A stretch of DNA of 64,000 nt, from positions 434,001-498,000 of the forward strand of contig NZ_JACHHN010000002.1 in NCBI RefSeq assembly GCF_014202765.1, in the 5' to 3' direction. The position numbers and the translations under genes are program-made. Source of the stretch: Silvimonas terrae (lineage in GTDB: Bacteria; Pseudomonadota; Gammaproteobacteria; Burkholderiales; Chitinibacteraceae). Numbering within the stretch: the first letter of the stretch is position 1; each line of letters opens with the position of its first letter. The notes under the pieces were generated by a model. That model ran no database searches, was not told where the DNA came from, and worked only from the letters and a program-made list of their open reading frames with translations. Below are positions 8,954 through 16,246 of this stretch, in pieces.

Positions 8954-9895
8954 ATGAATTCCTGCCTGCTGCGCTGGCTCTTGACCGCGCTGCTGACATG
9001 CTTGCCATTGAGTGCCATGGCCGCATCCGGTCAGGTTGCAGCCATGGGCGGCCTTGTCACCGCCACGCATTCCGACGGCAAGATTGACGCACTCCACAAG
9101 GGCGATGACGTCAACAAAGGCGATGTCATTGCGACGGACGCCAATAGCTGGGTGGTCCTGAAAATGGAAGACGGCGCCAGCCTGACGCTGCGACCCAAGG
9201 CCAAACTGCGTATCATCGATTACGTGTATGACCCGGATAACCCGCAAAACGGCCGCAGCTGGCTCTCTTTGCTGCAAGGCGCCTTGCGTTCGGTAACGGG
9301 TGCCATTGGCAAACTCAATCACGATAGCTACCAGCTCACCACACCCACGGCCACCATCGGCATCCGTGGTACAGACTATGACGTGGATGTGGTGCCGGCC
9401 GACAATGCCGATGGGCTGACGCCAGGTACCTACCACACGGTTCACACAGGTGGCACTACGTTTCGCGGCAAGGATGGCAACGCGGTGAATGTTTCACCCA
9501 AACAGGACATGTTTACCGGCGACAGCGCACCGCGTCCCCGCCGCATGAAAGCCAAACAGGACAGCGTCTGGGCCAGCATTGCCAATTTTGATTTCAAGGA
9601 AAAGATCAACGGCGTCCTCGACAGCATCCACAAACGGGTGCGCGGCGGCTACACGCTCAATACCAAGTCGCTGGGTCGGGGCCGTGAACAGGTGGAACGC
9701 TACCTGGATCAACATCCGGAAGAAACCGCGCGCCGGGTCATGCATGAGGCGCAGGGCAAGCAGGGCGCACCGGAAGCTGCCATGCATACGCATCCGCAAT
9801 ACAATAAATGGCAGCCCGGCAAACCGCTGCCACCCGTTCGACAATACCCGCGCCGCGCCCATGAAGGCGGCGGACACAAAAAGAATCAGGAATAA
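8954..9895 (+). CDS. FecR-domain secreted protein
   Basis: Exported protein of 313 residues with a signal peptide (about 1-23, ending SAMA). A FecR domain (about 28-150) shows VVLKMEDGASLTLRPKAKL and the conserved TPTATIGIRGTDYDV. The C-terminal half is basic and repetitive in character, with RGREQVERYLDQHPEE, and ends in a His/Pro/Gly-rich tail. There is no transmembrane anti-sigma segment and no sigma-factor gene nearby. It is therefore probably a stand-alone periplasmic FecR protein and not a canonical FecR regulator. GGAGGAGG precedes the ATG. Confidence 0.8.
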   Translation: MNSCLLRWLLTALLTCLPLSAMAASGQVAAMGGLVTATHSDGKIDALHKGDDVNKGDVIATDANSWVVLKMEDGASLTLRPKAKLRIIDYVYDPDNPQNGRSWLSLLQGALRSVTGAIGKLNHDSYQLTTPTATIGIRGTDYDVDVVPADNADGLTPGTYHTVHTGGTTFRGKDGNAVNVSPKQDMFTGDSAPRPRRMKAKQDSVWASIANFDFKEKINGVLDSIHKRVRGGYTLNTKSLGRGREQVERYLDQHPEETARRVMHEAQGKQGAPEAAMHTHPQYNKWQPGKPLPPVRQYPRRAHEGGGHKKNQE

Positions 9896-9898
9896 GCC

Positions 9899-9932
9899 AA
9901 CATCAAACGGGCCTGCGGGCCCGTTTGATGTT
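9899..9932 (+). terminator. Strong hairpin after the FecR-domain gene
   Basis: A 15-bp perfect stem (9899-9913 with 9918-9932) carries the loop TGCG and begins three bases after the stop codon. There is no T-run, so it may terminate weakly or only protect the mRNA 3' end. Confidence 0.6.
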
Positions 9933-9961
9933 GCAGACCCGCCAAAAGGACAAGAGAGACC

Positions 9962-10435
9962 ATGAAGCAAATCGATCGAGACCAGCTTGCACTGCTGGCT
10001 GCCAGCGCCGCCGCATCGCCACGCCTGCGCGCCAATCACAATATGCACCCGGAACTGGCCGACCCGATCCAGCGCCTTGCCATTGCCATGGAGCCGGGCA
10101 CTTACGTGCGCCCGCACCGCCACCCGCACACCTGGGAGTTATTGTTTCCGCTGCAAGGGCGTTTTCTGGTGCTGCATTTTGATGAGGCTGGCGTTGTGGT
10201 GGATCGCGCCATTCTGGGCGAAGACACTGCCATTCTGGAAACACCGGCGGGCACCTGGCACGCGGTCTTGTCGCTGGATGAGGGTGGGGTGATTTTTGAG
10301 GTGAAGCACGGTCCATACATGCCGATAGCGGCAGATGACTACACCACCTGGTCGCCGGCAGAAGGCACGCCAGGCGTCGCTGAATTGATCGCCTGGTACG
10401 CCACGGCAGAGATTGGCGATCGCCACCCCGGCTAG
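9962..10435 (+). CDS. WbuC family cupin-fold metalloprotein
   Basis: Cytoplasmic protein of 157 residues with a single cupin domain. The metal-binding motif is PHRHPHTWELLFPLQGRF (about 43-60), with three candidate His ligands and a Glu. A second-motif His lies in TPAGTWHAV (about 93-101). WbuC relatives occur in O-antigen clusters and elsewhere; their reaction is not established, and no polysaccharide genes are near here. It follows the FecR-domain gene in the same direction after a hairpin. Its stop codon overlaps that of the convergent orphan gene. Confidence 0.82.
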   Translation: MKQIDRDQLALLAASAAASPRLRANHNMHPELADPIQRLAIAMEPGTYVRPHRHPHTWELLFPLQGRFLVLHFDEAGVVVDRAILGEDTAILETPAGTWHAVLSLDEGGVIFEVKHGPYMPIAADDYTTWSPAEGTPGVAELIAWYATAEIGDRHPG

Positions 10436-10800
10436 CCTTTGGCCGAAAAGCTGCTGACGCTGGGCGAGGGTGCTGCCGCACCATAAACACTGGCCGGCGT
10501 TGCCGCAACCACGCCGGGGTCGGCCTCGGCATCGGCTGGGGCAATGCGTTTTTCGATGCTCAGGCGGCGTAGCCATGCCGCGGTGGAGACCTCGGCCACC
10601 GCAGGCAGGGTGGCGACCACAGGGGCCGCTGGCGTCGCGGTGGGTGCCATTTCTTCGGCGTCGTCCGCCTCTGGCCGGCTGGGTGTATGCCCGCGTGCAG
10701 CCAGATTGAAACGCGATTGTGGTGTATTACCTTTGGCACGAACCACAGCAATTCCCATGAGCCTTGCCACGGGACCGCTGCCACGTAGTTCTGTCGTCAT
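10432..10800 (-). CDS. Orphan Ala/Pro-rich hypothetical protein
   Basis: A 122-residue protein I do not recognise. Its N-terminal third (TTELRGSGPVARLMGIAVV) is mildly hydrophobic. The middle and C-terminal parts are rich in Ala, Pro, Glu and Ser and look disordered, interrupted by a short charged helix STAAWLRRLSIEKR (about 72-85). Support for a real gene: an AGGAG lies 8 bp before the ATG at 10800, the frame fills the gap between neighbours, and the stop shares the palindrome CTAG with wbuC. No signal peptide is clear. Confidence 0.6.
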   Translation of the reverse strand: MTTELRGSGPVARLMGIAVVRAKGNTPQSRFNLAARGHTPSRPEADDAEEMAPTATPAAPVVATLPAVAEVSTAAWLRRLSIEKRIAPADAEADPGVVAATPASVYGAAAPSPSVSSFSAKG

Positions 10801-10946
10801 GGAAGCACTCCTGTTGGTGTGCCTCCATCATCCGGATTGCACTCCTGAGGCGCTGTGAAATGTTGCGGCTAATCAAACGTAAATATTGAAGATCAGAGGG
10901 TAAATGCCTGAGGGTATTCAGGTTTTTTGTCCGGTTGGTCATCCGT

Positions 10947-11402
10947 TCATAAGGCGGCCATACGCCGCTGTATTTCTTCATCCGAAACGTCTTCTACGTG
11001 CGTGGAGATGTGCCAGTCATAGCCATCCGGATCAACCACCGAGCCGGATCGGTCACCATAGAACTGGGTTTGCACGGCTCGCGTTATCCGGGCGCCCAGC
11101 GCTACTGCCTGCGCCACGGTGGCATCCACATCAGGCACATACAACACGATGCTGATCGGGCAGCCGCCCACGCTGGCCGGGCTGCGCGCGCCCATGTCCG
11201 GGTTTTCATCCGCCAGCATGATGATGGCGCCATTGATAACCAGTTCCGCGTGCCGGATTTTGCCGCTGTCGTCGGCCATGCGGGTGCGTTCGGTGGCACC
11301 AAACGCCTGTTGGTAGAAGTCGATTGCGTTGGCCGCGTTATGGCTGATGAGGTAGGGGGTAATGGCTTGCATGCCATCCGGAACGGGTTTGACTGTGCTC
11401 AT
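10947..11402 (-). CDS. VOC family (PhnB/glyoxalase-like) protein
   Basis: Protein of 151 residues of the vicinal oxygen chelate superfamily, PhnB-like subgroup. It has the typical opening TPYLISHNAANAIDFYQQAFGA (about 15-36; recognisable by ANAIDFYQQAFGA) and the closing FYGDRSGSVVDPDGYDWHI (about 116-134). The paired beta-alpha-beta motifs give a metal-binding cleft; members range from dioxygenases to antibiotic-resistance proteins, and the substrate here is unknown. The start at 11402 is supported by GGAG 7 bp upstream; an in-frame extension upstream is hydrophobic-aromatic and unlikely. Confidence 0.85.
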   Translation of the reverse strand: MSTVKPVPDGMQAITPYLISHNAANAIDFYQQAFGATERTRMADDSGKIRHAELVINGAIIMLADENPDMGARSPASVGGCPISIVLYVPDVDATVAQAVALGARITRAVQTQFYGDRSGSVVDPDGYDWHISTHVEDVSDEEIQRRMAAL

Positions 11403-11640
11403 GCTTGAACTCCAGAAAGAGAAAAAGAACCGGGCCATCTGCACCAGAACGCATCCGGCCTTTTAGGGTTTGCACCAAAATCAGGCTAGCTGACACCAGC
11501 CCGGGCCGTGCGGATTTTCTGTGGACATCTAACGGTGGAAATAAAAATATTTATAAAAATCAAATTGATACAAACAAATACTCTCGGGCAATCCGCCATC
11601 TGGTCCCACCGGGCACGCCCTTTGCATAGGAGTTGGGCAA
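11403..11640. other. AT-rich promoter region of the guanidine operon
   Basis: No gene is seen here. The stretch at about 11537-11580 is strikingly AT-rich for this genome and contains TATAAA at 11552-11557 and TTGATA at 11565-11570. It probably holds the operon promoter, but no pair with ideal spacing stands out. Confidence 0.4.
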
Positions 11641-11835
11641 CGAGGGGTGCGACGTGTTCGCATCGTCTTTCAGGAAAGCTAGGGTTCCGGTCCCCACGGG
11701 GATGATTACTGGTCCGAGAGCATTCCGGCCTTTCACCCCAGGGTGAATGCTGATCAGCCAACCCGATGTAACACATGGGCAAACTGGACGGCCATGGGCT
11801 CCACGGCGGGACAAAAGCCCGGGAGGTCGCGACAG
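11641..11835 (+). promoter_or_regulatory. Guanidine-I riboswitch (ykkC aptamer)
   Basis: The conserved ykkC blocks occur in order: GGAAAGCTAGGGTTCCG (11673-11689), ACTGGTCCGAGAGC (11708-11721) and ACGGCGGGACAAAAGCCC (11803-11820) followed by GGGAG. GCGAC (11649-11653) can pair with GTCGC (11826-11830) to close the P1 region. The arm between the second and third blocks is unusually long (about 80 nt). Downstream, CCTCT (11866-11870) can pair with the AGAGG of the ribosome site (11888-11892), and no oligo-T follows, so control of translation is possible. The class binds guanidinium and turns genes on; the six genes downstream fit exactly. Confidence 0.93.
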
Positions 11836-11901
11836 ATACGGTTGTTTGTACACGTTGTCTGCCCGCCTCTCGTGCCCGAATTGTCCAAGAGGAGCCTTGC
11901 C

Positions 11902-12891
11902 ATGTTTGCCCGCCAAGCTGTCCGCCGTACCCTCTGTCGTATTGCCGCCATCTCTTTTGTCATGCTGTCCGCCTGGTCACCGCTGGCCCGTGCCGAGGTC
12001 AAAGTCGGTGTATCTGACTGGCCAGGCTGGGTTGCCTGGTATGTCGCTGAACAAAACGGCTATTTCAAGAAGTATGGTGCCGACGTCAAGCTCGTCTGGT
12101 TTGCCAACTACACCGATTCCATCTCCGCACTATCCAGTGGCCAACTGGATGCCAACTCGCAAACCTGGTCCGACACCATGGCGCCGCTCGCCAAGGGCGT
12201 GCCGGTCAAGGCCGTGCTGGTCAATGACAACTCGTTTGGTAACGATGCCTTGATGGTCGGCCCCAAGATCAAGACCTTTGCCGATCTGAAGGGCAAGACC
12301 ATCGCGCTGGAGCAGTACAGCATTTCGCACTTTGTGCTGGTGACTGCGCTGGAAAAACACGGCATGTCGCTCAAGGACGTCAAGCTGACCAACCTGGCGG
12401 CTGGCGACGCTGCCGCTGCATTCATGGCGGGGCGCGTCGATGCCGCCGTGGTGTGGAACCCCTGGGTGAACACCATCCAGACCTCGGGCAAGGGGCATGC
12501 GCTGTTTACCTCCAAAGACATGCCGGGGTTGATTCCCGACCTGTTGGTGGCGCAAGACAAGGCGATCCAGACCAAGCGCAAAGACCTCGTTGGCATGATC
12601 AAGGCGTGGTACGAGGCACAGTCCTGGATTGCCGCCCACCCGGATGACGCTTCAAAAATCATGGCCAAAGTCGTCAGCATGAAGCCGGATGAATACAAGG
12701 CGTTCTTGCCGGGTACGCGCTTCTTTACCGCCAAAGACAATGCGGACGCGTTCAATCCGGCCAGTCCGACCTCGCTGGCCGCCGTGGCCCCCACCATCAA
12801 TAAATTCTTGCTGGAGAACAAGCTGGTCGATGGCAAGCCGGACTTTGCCAAAGGTCTGGATGGCTCTTTGATCAAGGAAGCTGCGAAGTAA
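11902..12891 (+). CDS. ABC transporter substrate-binding protein, probable guanidine importer component
   Basis: Periplasmic binding protein of 329 residues of the nitrate/sulfonate/taurine (NrtA/SsuA/TauA) type. A signal peptide (about 1-31, ending ARA) precedes KVGVSDWPGWVAWYVAEQ, the usual opening of the fold. The family name alone would suggest nitrate or sulfonate, but the ykkC riboswitch and the downstream carboxyguanidine genes point to guanidine or a guanidine compound. AGAGGAG upstream of the ATG at 11902 fixes the start. A 10-bp GC-rich hairpin follows the stop. Confidence 0.88.
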   Translation: MFARQAVRRTLCRIAAISFVMLSAWSPLARAEVKVGVSDWPGWVAWYVAEQNGYFKKYGADVKLVWFANYTDSISALSSGQLDANSQTWSDTMAPLAKGVPVKAVLVNDNSFGNDALMVGPKIKTFADLKGKTIALEQYSISHFVLVTALEKHGMSLKDVKLTNLAAGDAAAAFMAGRVDAAVVWNPWVNTIQTSGKGHALFTSKDMPGLIPDLLVAQDKAIQTKRKDLVGMIKAWYEAQSWIAAHPDDASKIMAKVVSMKPDEYKAFLPGTRFFTAKDNADAFNPASPTSLAAVAPTINKFLLENKLVDGKPDFAKGLDGSLIKEAAK

Positions 12892-12897
12892 TGCGCG

Positions 12898-12921
12898 GGG
12901 CGGGCGCAGCCGCGCCCGCCC
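12898..12921 (+). repeat. Intra-operon GC hairpin after the binding-protein gene
   Basis: Perfect 10-bp arms GGGCGGGCGC/GCGCCCGCCC enclose the loop AGCC, six bases after the stop. There is no T-run. Such hairpins usually protect the binding-protein mRNA and lower expression of the permease. Confidence 0.75.
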
Positions 12922-12948
12922 GGTTTGACAAGCAAAAAGGAAACGCCC

Positions 12949-13794
12949 ATGTCCGCCCCTGAGAGTATTCCCACTGGCGTCGCCAGCCCGCCTCACCGGC
13001 GGCCCCGCAGCACTTTCTGGGCAATCCGCGGCCATCTGGAGCGCCATCAGTACGCATTGATTGCGCTGTCCGGACTGGCTTTGCCACTGCTGATCTGGTG
13101 GGCGCTGGCGGCCACACAATGGGTCTCGCCGGTATTTCTGCCAGGCCCGGCACAAGTCGCCGTCCGCCTGGGTCAATGGTGGGCAGAAGACAATCTGGCC
13201 GCCGATATGGCAATCAGCGCATGGCGGGTTTGCGCCGGCTGGGCCTTGTCTCTGGTGGTTGCGTTGCCGCTGGGGTTGTTGATAGGCACGTTTCGCCCGG
13301 TGCAGGCTTTGCTTGAGCCGCTGACCGACTTTATCCGCTACATGCCGGCGGTGGCGTTTGTGCCACTGGTGATGCTGTGGGTGGGGATCGATGAGGGCGC
13401 CAAGGTGGCGGTGATCTTCATCGGCACGTTTTTCCAGATGGTGCTGATGGTGGCCGAAGACGTCCGTCGCGTGCCGGATACACAGATCGAAGCCGCCCAG
13501 ACCATGGGCGCCACGCGTGGCGAGATCATTCGCCTGGTCATTATTCCGTCGGCCAAGCCGGCGCTGCTGGACACCTTGCGCATCACCATGGGTTGGGCCT
13601 GGACGTATCTGGTGGTGGCAGAACTGGTGGCAGCCAATTCCGGCGTCGGCTTTGCCATTCTCAAGGCGCAGCGCTTTTTGCAAACCGACAAGATTTTTGG
13701 CGGCATTTTGCTGATTGGCGCCATGGGGCTGGTTATCGACCAGATTTTCCGCCTGGTGCACAAACTGGCGTTTCCGTGGCTGTCCAGGAGCTAA
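12949..13794 (+). CDS. ABC transporter permease, probable guanidine importer
   Basis: Inner-membrane permease of 281 residues of the SsuC/TauC/NrtB type with about six membrane segments. The ATPase-docking EAA loop is visible as EAAQTMGATRGEII (about 182-195). The N-terminal 40 residues are hydrophilic and Pro/Arg-rich. The ATG at 12949 follows AAAAGG; an in-frame start 24 bp upstream is possible. It is the second gene of the guanidine operon and ends 6 bp before the ATPase gene, indicating joint translation. Confidence 0.88.
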   Translation: MSAPESIPTGVASPPHRRPRSTFWAIRGHLERHQYALIALSGLALPLLIWWALAATQWVSPVFLPGPAQVAVRLGQWWAEDNLAADMAISAWRVCAGWALSLVVALPLGLLIGTFRPVQALLEPLTDFIRYMPAVAFVPLVMLWVGIDEGAKVAVIFIGTFFQMVLMVAEDVRRVPDTQIEAAQTMGATRGEIIRLVIIPSAKPALLDTLRITMGWAWTYLVVAELVAANSGVGFAILKAQRFLQTDKIFGGILLIGAMGLVIDQIFRLVHKLAFPWLSRS

Positions 13795-13800
13795 GCGCAT

Positions 13801-14634
13801 ATGACCGAAAAAATTGAAATCCGCAGCGTCAACAAAGTGTTCGGACGTGGCGCGCACGCCGTCCAGGCCTTGCAAGACGCCAATCTCAATATTGGCGACA
13901 ACGAATTCATTACCTTTGTGGGGGCCTCCGGCTGCGGTAAATCCACGCTTTTGCGCATGATTGGCGGGCTGGAAACACCCACCAGCGGGCAAATTGTGGT
14001 CAACGGCCGCCCGGTGGATGGACCCGGTGCAGACCGGGCCATGGTCTTCCAGCATTACAGCCTGTATCCCTGGCTCAATGTGATGGACAACATCAAGTTC
14101 AGCCGGCGCCTTGCCGTGAACCAGCAAAACCGCAGCAGTGCGGATGTCGAACACGCCAGTGGTCGCGCCGATGCATTACTGAGCCTGATGGGCCTGACTG
14201 CGGCCGCCCGCAAATATCCGGCCCAGCTCTCCGGCGGCATGCAGCAACGCGTCGCCATTGCGCGGGCGCTGATGAGCAAGCCGCGCATCTTGCTGATGGA
14301 TGAACCCTTTGGCGCGCTGGATGCGCAAACCCGCGAAGTGATGCACGACCTGATTTGCCACGTGCGCCGGCTGGAAAAAGTGACCATCGTCTTTGTGACG
14401 CACGACGTGGAAGAGGCCATTTACCTGGGGGACCGCGTGGTGCTGATGGCACCGCGTCCGGGTCGCATTGACACGCTGTATCACGTGCCATTGCCGTTTG
14501 CACGCAACCAGGACATGAAGCTGGCGCCGGAATTTGTCCGCCTCAAACGGCAGATTCTGGATCGTATCCGCGACACCGCAGGCGTCAAAACCGATCTGGA
14601 ACAATTGCAGAAACTCTCAGGCATCAGCGCTTGA
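13801..14634 (+). CDS. ABC transporter ATPase, probable guanidine importer
   Basis: Cytoplasmic ATPase of 277 residues of the SsuB/TauB/NrtD class. Motifs appear in order: Walker [12 protein letters not shown] (about 41-51), Q-loop [12 protein letters not shown], signature [15 protein letters not shown] (about 143-157), Walker [13 protein letters not shown] (about 163-174) and the H-loop in [10 protein letters not shown] 20-residue insertion between the Q-loop and the signature is slightly longer than usual. It sits between the permease and the first DUF1989 gene with tight spacing, and powers import for the riboswitch-controlled operon. Confidence 0.92.
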   Translation: MTEKIEIRSVNKVFGRGAHAVQALQDANLNIGDNEFITFVGASGCGKSTLLRMIGGLETPTSGQIVVNGRPVDGPGADRAMVFQHYSLYPWLNVMDNIKFSRRLAVNQQNRSSADVEHASGRADALLSLMGLTAAARKYPAQLSGGMQQRVAIARALMSKPRILLMDEPFGALDAQTREVMHDLICHVRRLEKVTIVFVTHDVEEAIYLGDRVVLMAPRPGRIDTLYHVPLPFARNQDMKLAPEFVRLKRQILDRIRDTAGVKTDLEQLQKLSGISA

Positions 14635-14648
14635 GACAAGGAGAGAAC

Positions 14649-15455
14649 ATGAACGATTTTTCGCTCATTCCCGCCAACCCACCCGCGTCCACCCCGGTGG
14701 ATACCCCGGCCTTCTGGCGCAATTTTGCCGCCGATTTACCGACAGACACGGTGCTGTGGTCCGACATCATGCCCGGTGGCGCCCATTGGTCTGGCGTGAT
14801 GCCGCGCGGTAGTACGCTGCGGTTTGTGGCGCTGGAAGCCGAGGCCAATCTCTCGCTGGTGCTGTACAGCGCCCGGGAAAAACTTGAACGCTACAGCATG
14901 CCGGATTCGCTCAAGGCCCAGCACACCGCACACTACACGCGCGGCCATGTCTTGATGAGCGACATGGGACGCTCACTGGCCTCCATCACCGCCGACACCC
15001 TGGGCTGGCACGATCCGCTGGGCGCGCTGCTAGATAGCGACAACTGCCAGCGCAAGTATGGCGAACGCAATTTTGAAGCCGCGCGCAACGCCATGTACCG
15101 CAATGGCAAGGACGGTTTACTGATTGAAATCGGCAAATACGGCCTGAGCCGCCGCGACCTGATTGCCCCGGTCAATTTGTTCAGCAAAGTGGTCGTTGAT
15201 CCGCAAGGGCGCTTTGTGTTTGTGCCGCATCACAGCAAAGCGGGCGATTACGTCGAGTTGCGCTTCGATATGGATACGCTGATTGCGTACTCCAGCGCGC
15301 CACACCCGCTAGACCCGCGCCCGCATTACGCGCCGGCCAAAACGGGTTTGGTGGCCTGGCGTTCGGGCACGGCAAAGCCGGATGACTATTGCCGCCAGTT
15401 CCGCCCGGAAAATGCCCGCGCTCTGCATAACGCTGATATGCAATATCTGGTTTGA
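14649..15455 (+). CDS. cgdA: Carboxyguanidine deiminase subunit CgdA (urea carboxylase-associated protein 1, DUF1989)
   Basis: A 268-residue DUF1989 protein. It was formerly annotated as urea carboxylase-associated protein 1, but the family in guanidine operons is now known as one subunit of carboxyguanidine deiminase, which turns carboxyguanidine into allophanate and ammonia. Visible marks are SDIMPGGAHWSGVMPRG (about 38-54), which fits UAAP1, and DSDNCQRKYGERNF (about 133-146) with a conserved Cys. The ATG at 14649 has AAGGAGAG upstream. It is followed by its partner 15 bp later. The name rests on family and context. Confidence 0.88.
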   Translation: MNDFSLIPANPPASTPVDTPAFWRNFAADLPTDTVLWSDIMPGGAHWSGVMPRGSTLRFVALEAEANLSLVLYSAREKLERYSMPDSLKAQHTAHYTRGHVLMSDMGRSLASITADTLGWHDPLGALLDSDNCQRKYGERNFEAARNAMYRNGKDGLLIEIGKYGLSRRDLIAPVNLFSKVVVDPQGRFVFVPHHSKAGDYVELRFDMDTLIAYSSAPHPLDPRPHYAPAKTGLVAWRSGTAKPDDYCRQFRPENARALHNADMQYLV

Positions 15456-15470
15456 GACCAAGGAGTCGTC

Positions 15471-16151
15471 ATGACCGTGATCGATCACAAAGTCACCGCC
15501 ACCGCAGCGGCCATTCGCCTCAAGGACAGCGCACTAGACCCCGCCCAGGCCACGCTGGATCACTGTCAGCCCGCCGGTGCGCCATGGCTGCATTTGCTCA
15601 AGCAGGGCCAGACCCTGCGCATTGTGGATCTGGAAGGCAATCAGGCCGCAGACGTGCTGTTCTATAACCAGCACGATCTGGCCGAACACTACAGCGCCAC
15701 GGAAACCATGCTGCGACAGGGCGGCATCTACCTGACCACTGGCACGACACTGTATTCCAGTGATGGCAACGGCATGCTCACGCTGGTGGCCGATACCTGC
15801 GGTCGCCACGACACCCTGGGCGGGGCCTGCGCCGCAGAAAGCAACACGGTGCGGTACGCGCTGCAAAAGAAATACATGCACTCTTGCCGGGATAACTACC
15901 TGCTGGCCATCCAGCACGCAGACATTGGCCTGACCAAGCGCGACCTGGTGCCCAATATCAATTTCTTCATGAATGTGCCGGTGACCGAAGAAGGCGGGCT
16001 GAAGTTTGACGATGGCGTATCGGCCCCCGGTAAATACGTGGAATTGCGCGCCGAGATGGATGTCTGGGTGCTGATTTCCAACTGCCCGCAACTGAACAAT
16101 CCCTGCAATGCGTGGAACCCCACACCGATCCGCCTGCTGATCTGGGATTGA
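15471..16151 (+). CDS. cgdB: Carboxyguanidine deiminase subunit CgdB (urea carboxylase-associated protein 2, DUF1989)
   Basis: A 226-residue DUF1989 protein matching urea carboxylase-associated protein 2, the second deiminase subunit. Recognisable stretches are [15 protein letters not shown] (read in the sequence as [15 protein letters not shown], about 45-59), [14 protein letters not shown] (about 114-127) and [14 protein letters not shown] (about 163-176). It starts at an ATG 7 bp after AAGGAG. After its stop there are 95 non-coding bases before the carboxylase, the only substantial gap in the distal operon. That gap holds the two-hairpin guanidine-II motif. Confidence 0.88.
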   Translation: MTVIDHKVTATAAAIRLKDSALDPAQATLDHCQPAGAPWLHLLKQGQTLRIVDLEGNQAADVLFYNQHDLAEHYSATETMLRQGGIYLTTGTTLYSSDGNGMLTLVADTCGRHDTLGGACAAESNTVRYALQKKYMHSCRDNYLLAIQHADIGLTKRDLVPNINFFMNVPVTEEGGLKFDDGVSAPGKYVELRAEMDVWVLISNCPQLNNPCNAWNPTPIRLLIWD

Positions 16152-16183
16152 TCCGCCAGTACACACGCCACGCCCTTTGCACA

Positions 16184-16226
16184 CCGGGACGACCCGGCGC
16201 TGCCCGGAAGACGCGGGACGACCCGC
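16184..16226 (+). promoter_or_regulatory. Guanidine-II (mini-ykkC) riboswitch candidate before the carboxylase
   Basis: Two 5-bp hairpins with identical ACGA loops occur: CCGGG-ACGA-CCCGG (16184-16197) and GCGGG-ACGA-CCCGC (16213-16226), 15 nt apart. The guanidine-II class is defined by exactly this: two adjacent stems with ACGR tetraloops closed by GG/CC-rich pairs, and the two loops bind two guanidinium ions. It lies 20 bp before the carboxylase ATG, next to AAGG (16235-16238), suggesting control of translation. The same transcript already carries a guanidine-I aptamer at its 5' end. Confidence 0.88.
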
Positions 16227-16246
16227 ACGCCGTCAAGGCCGCCACC

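Noticed and set aside
8954-9895. FecR-type anti-sigma regulator of an iron-uptake system
   Set aside because: It has a cleavable signal peptide and no inner-membrane anchor, and no sigma factor or TonB receptor gene is near.
16112-16246. Longer N-terminus for the carboxylase, in frame from inside cgdB
   Set aside because: The extension is Pro/Arg-rich, runs through the guanidine-II hairpins and precedes the standard family start [11 protein letters not shown].
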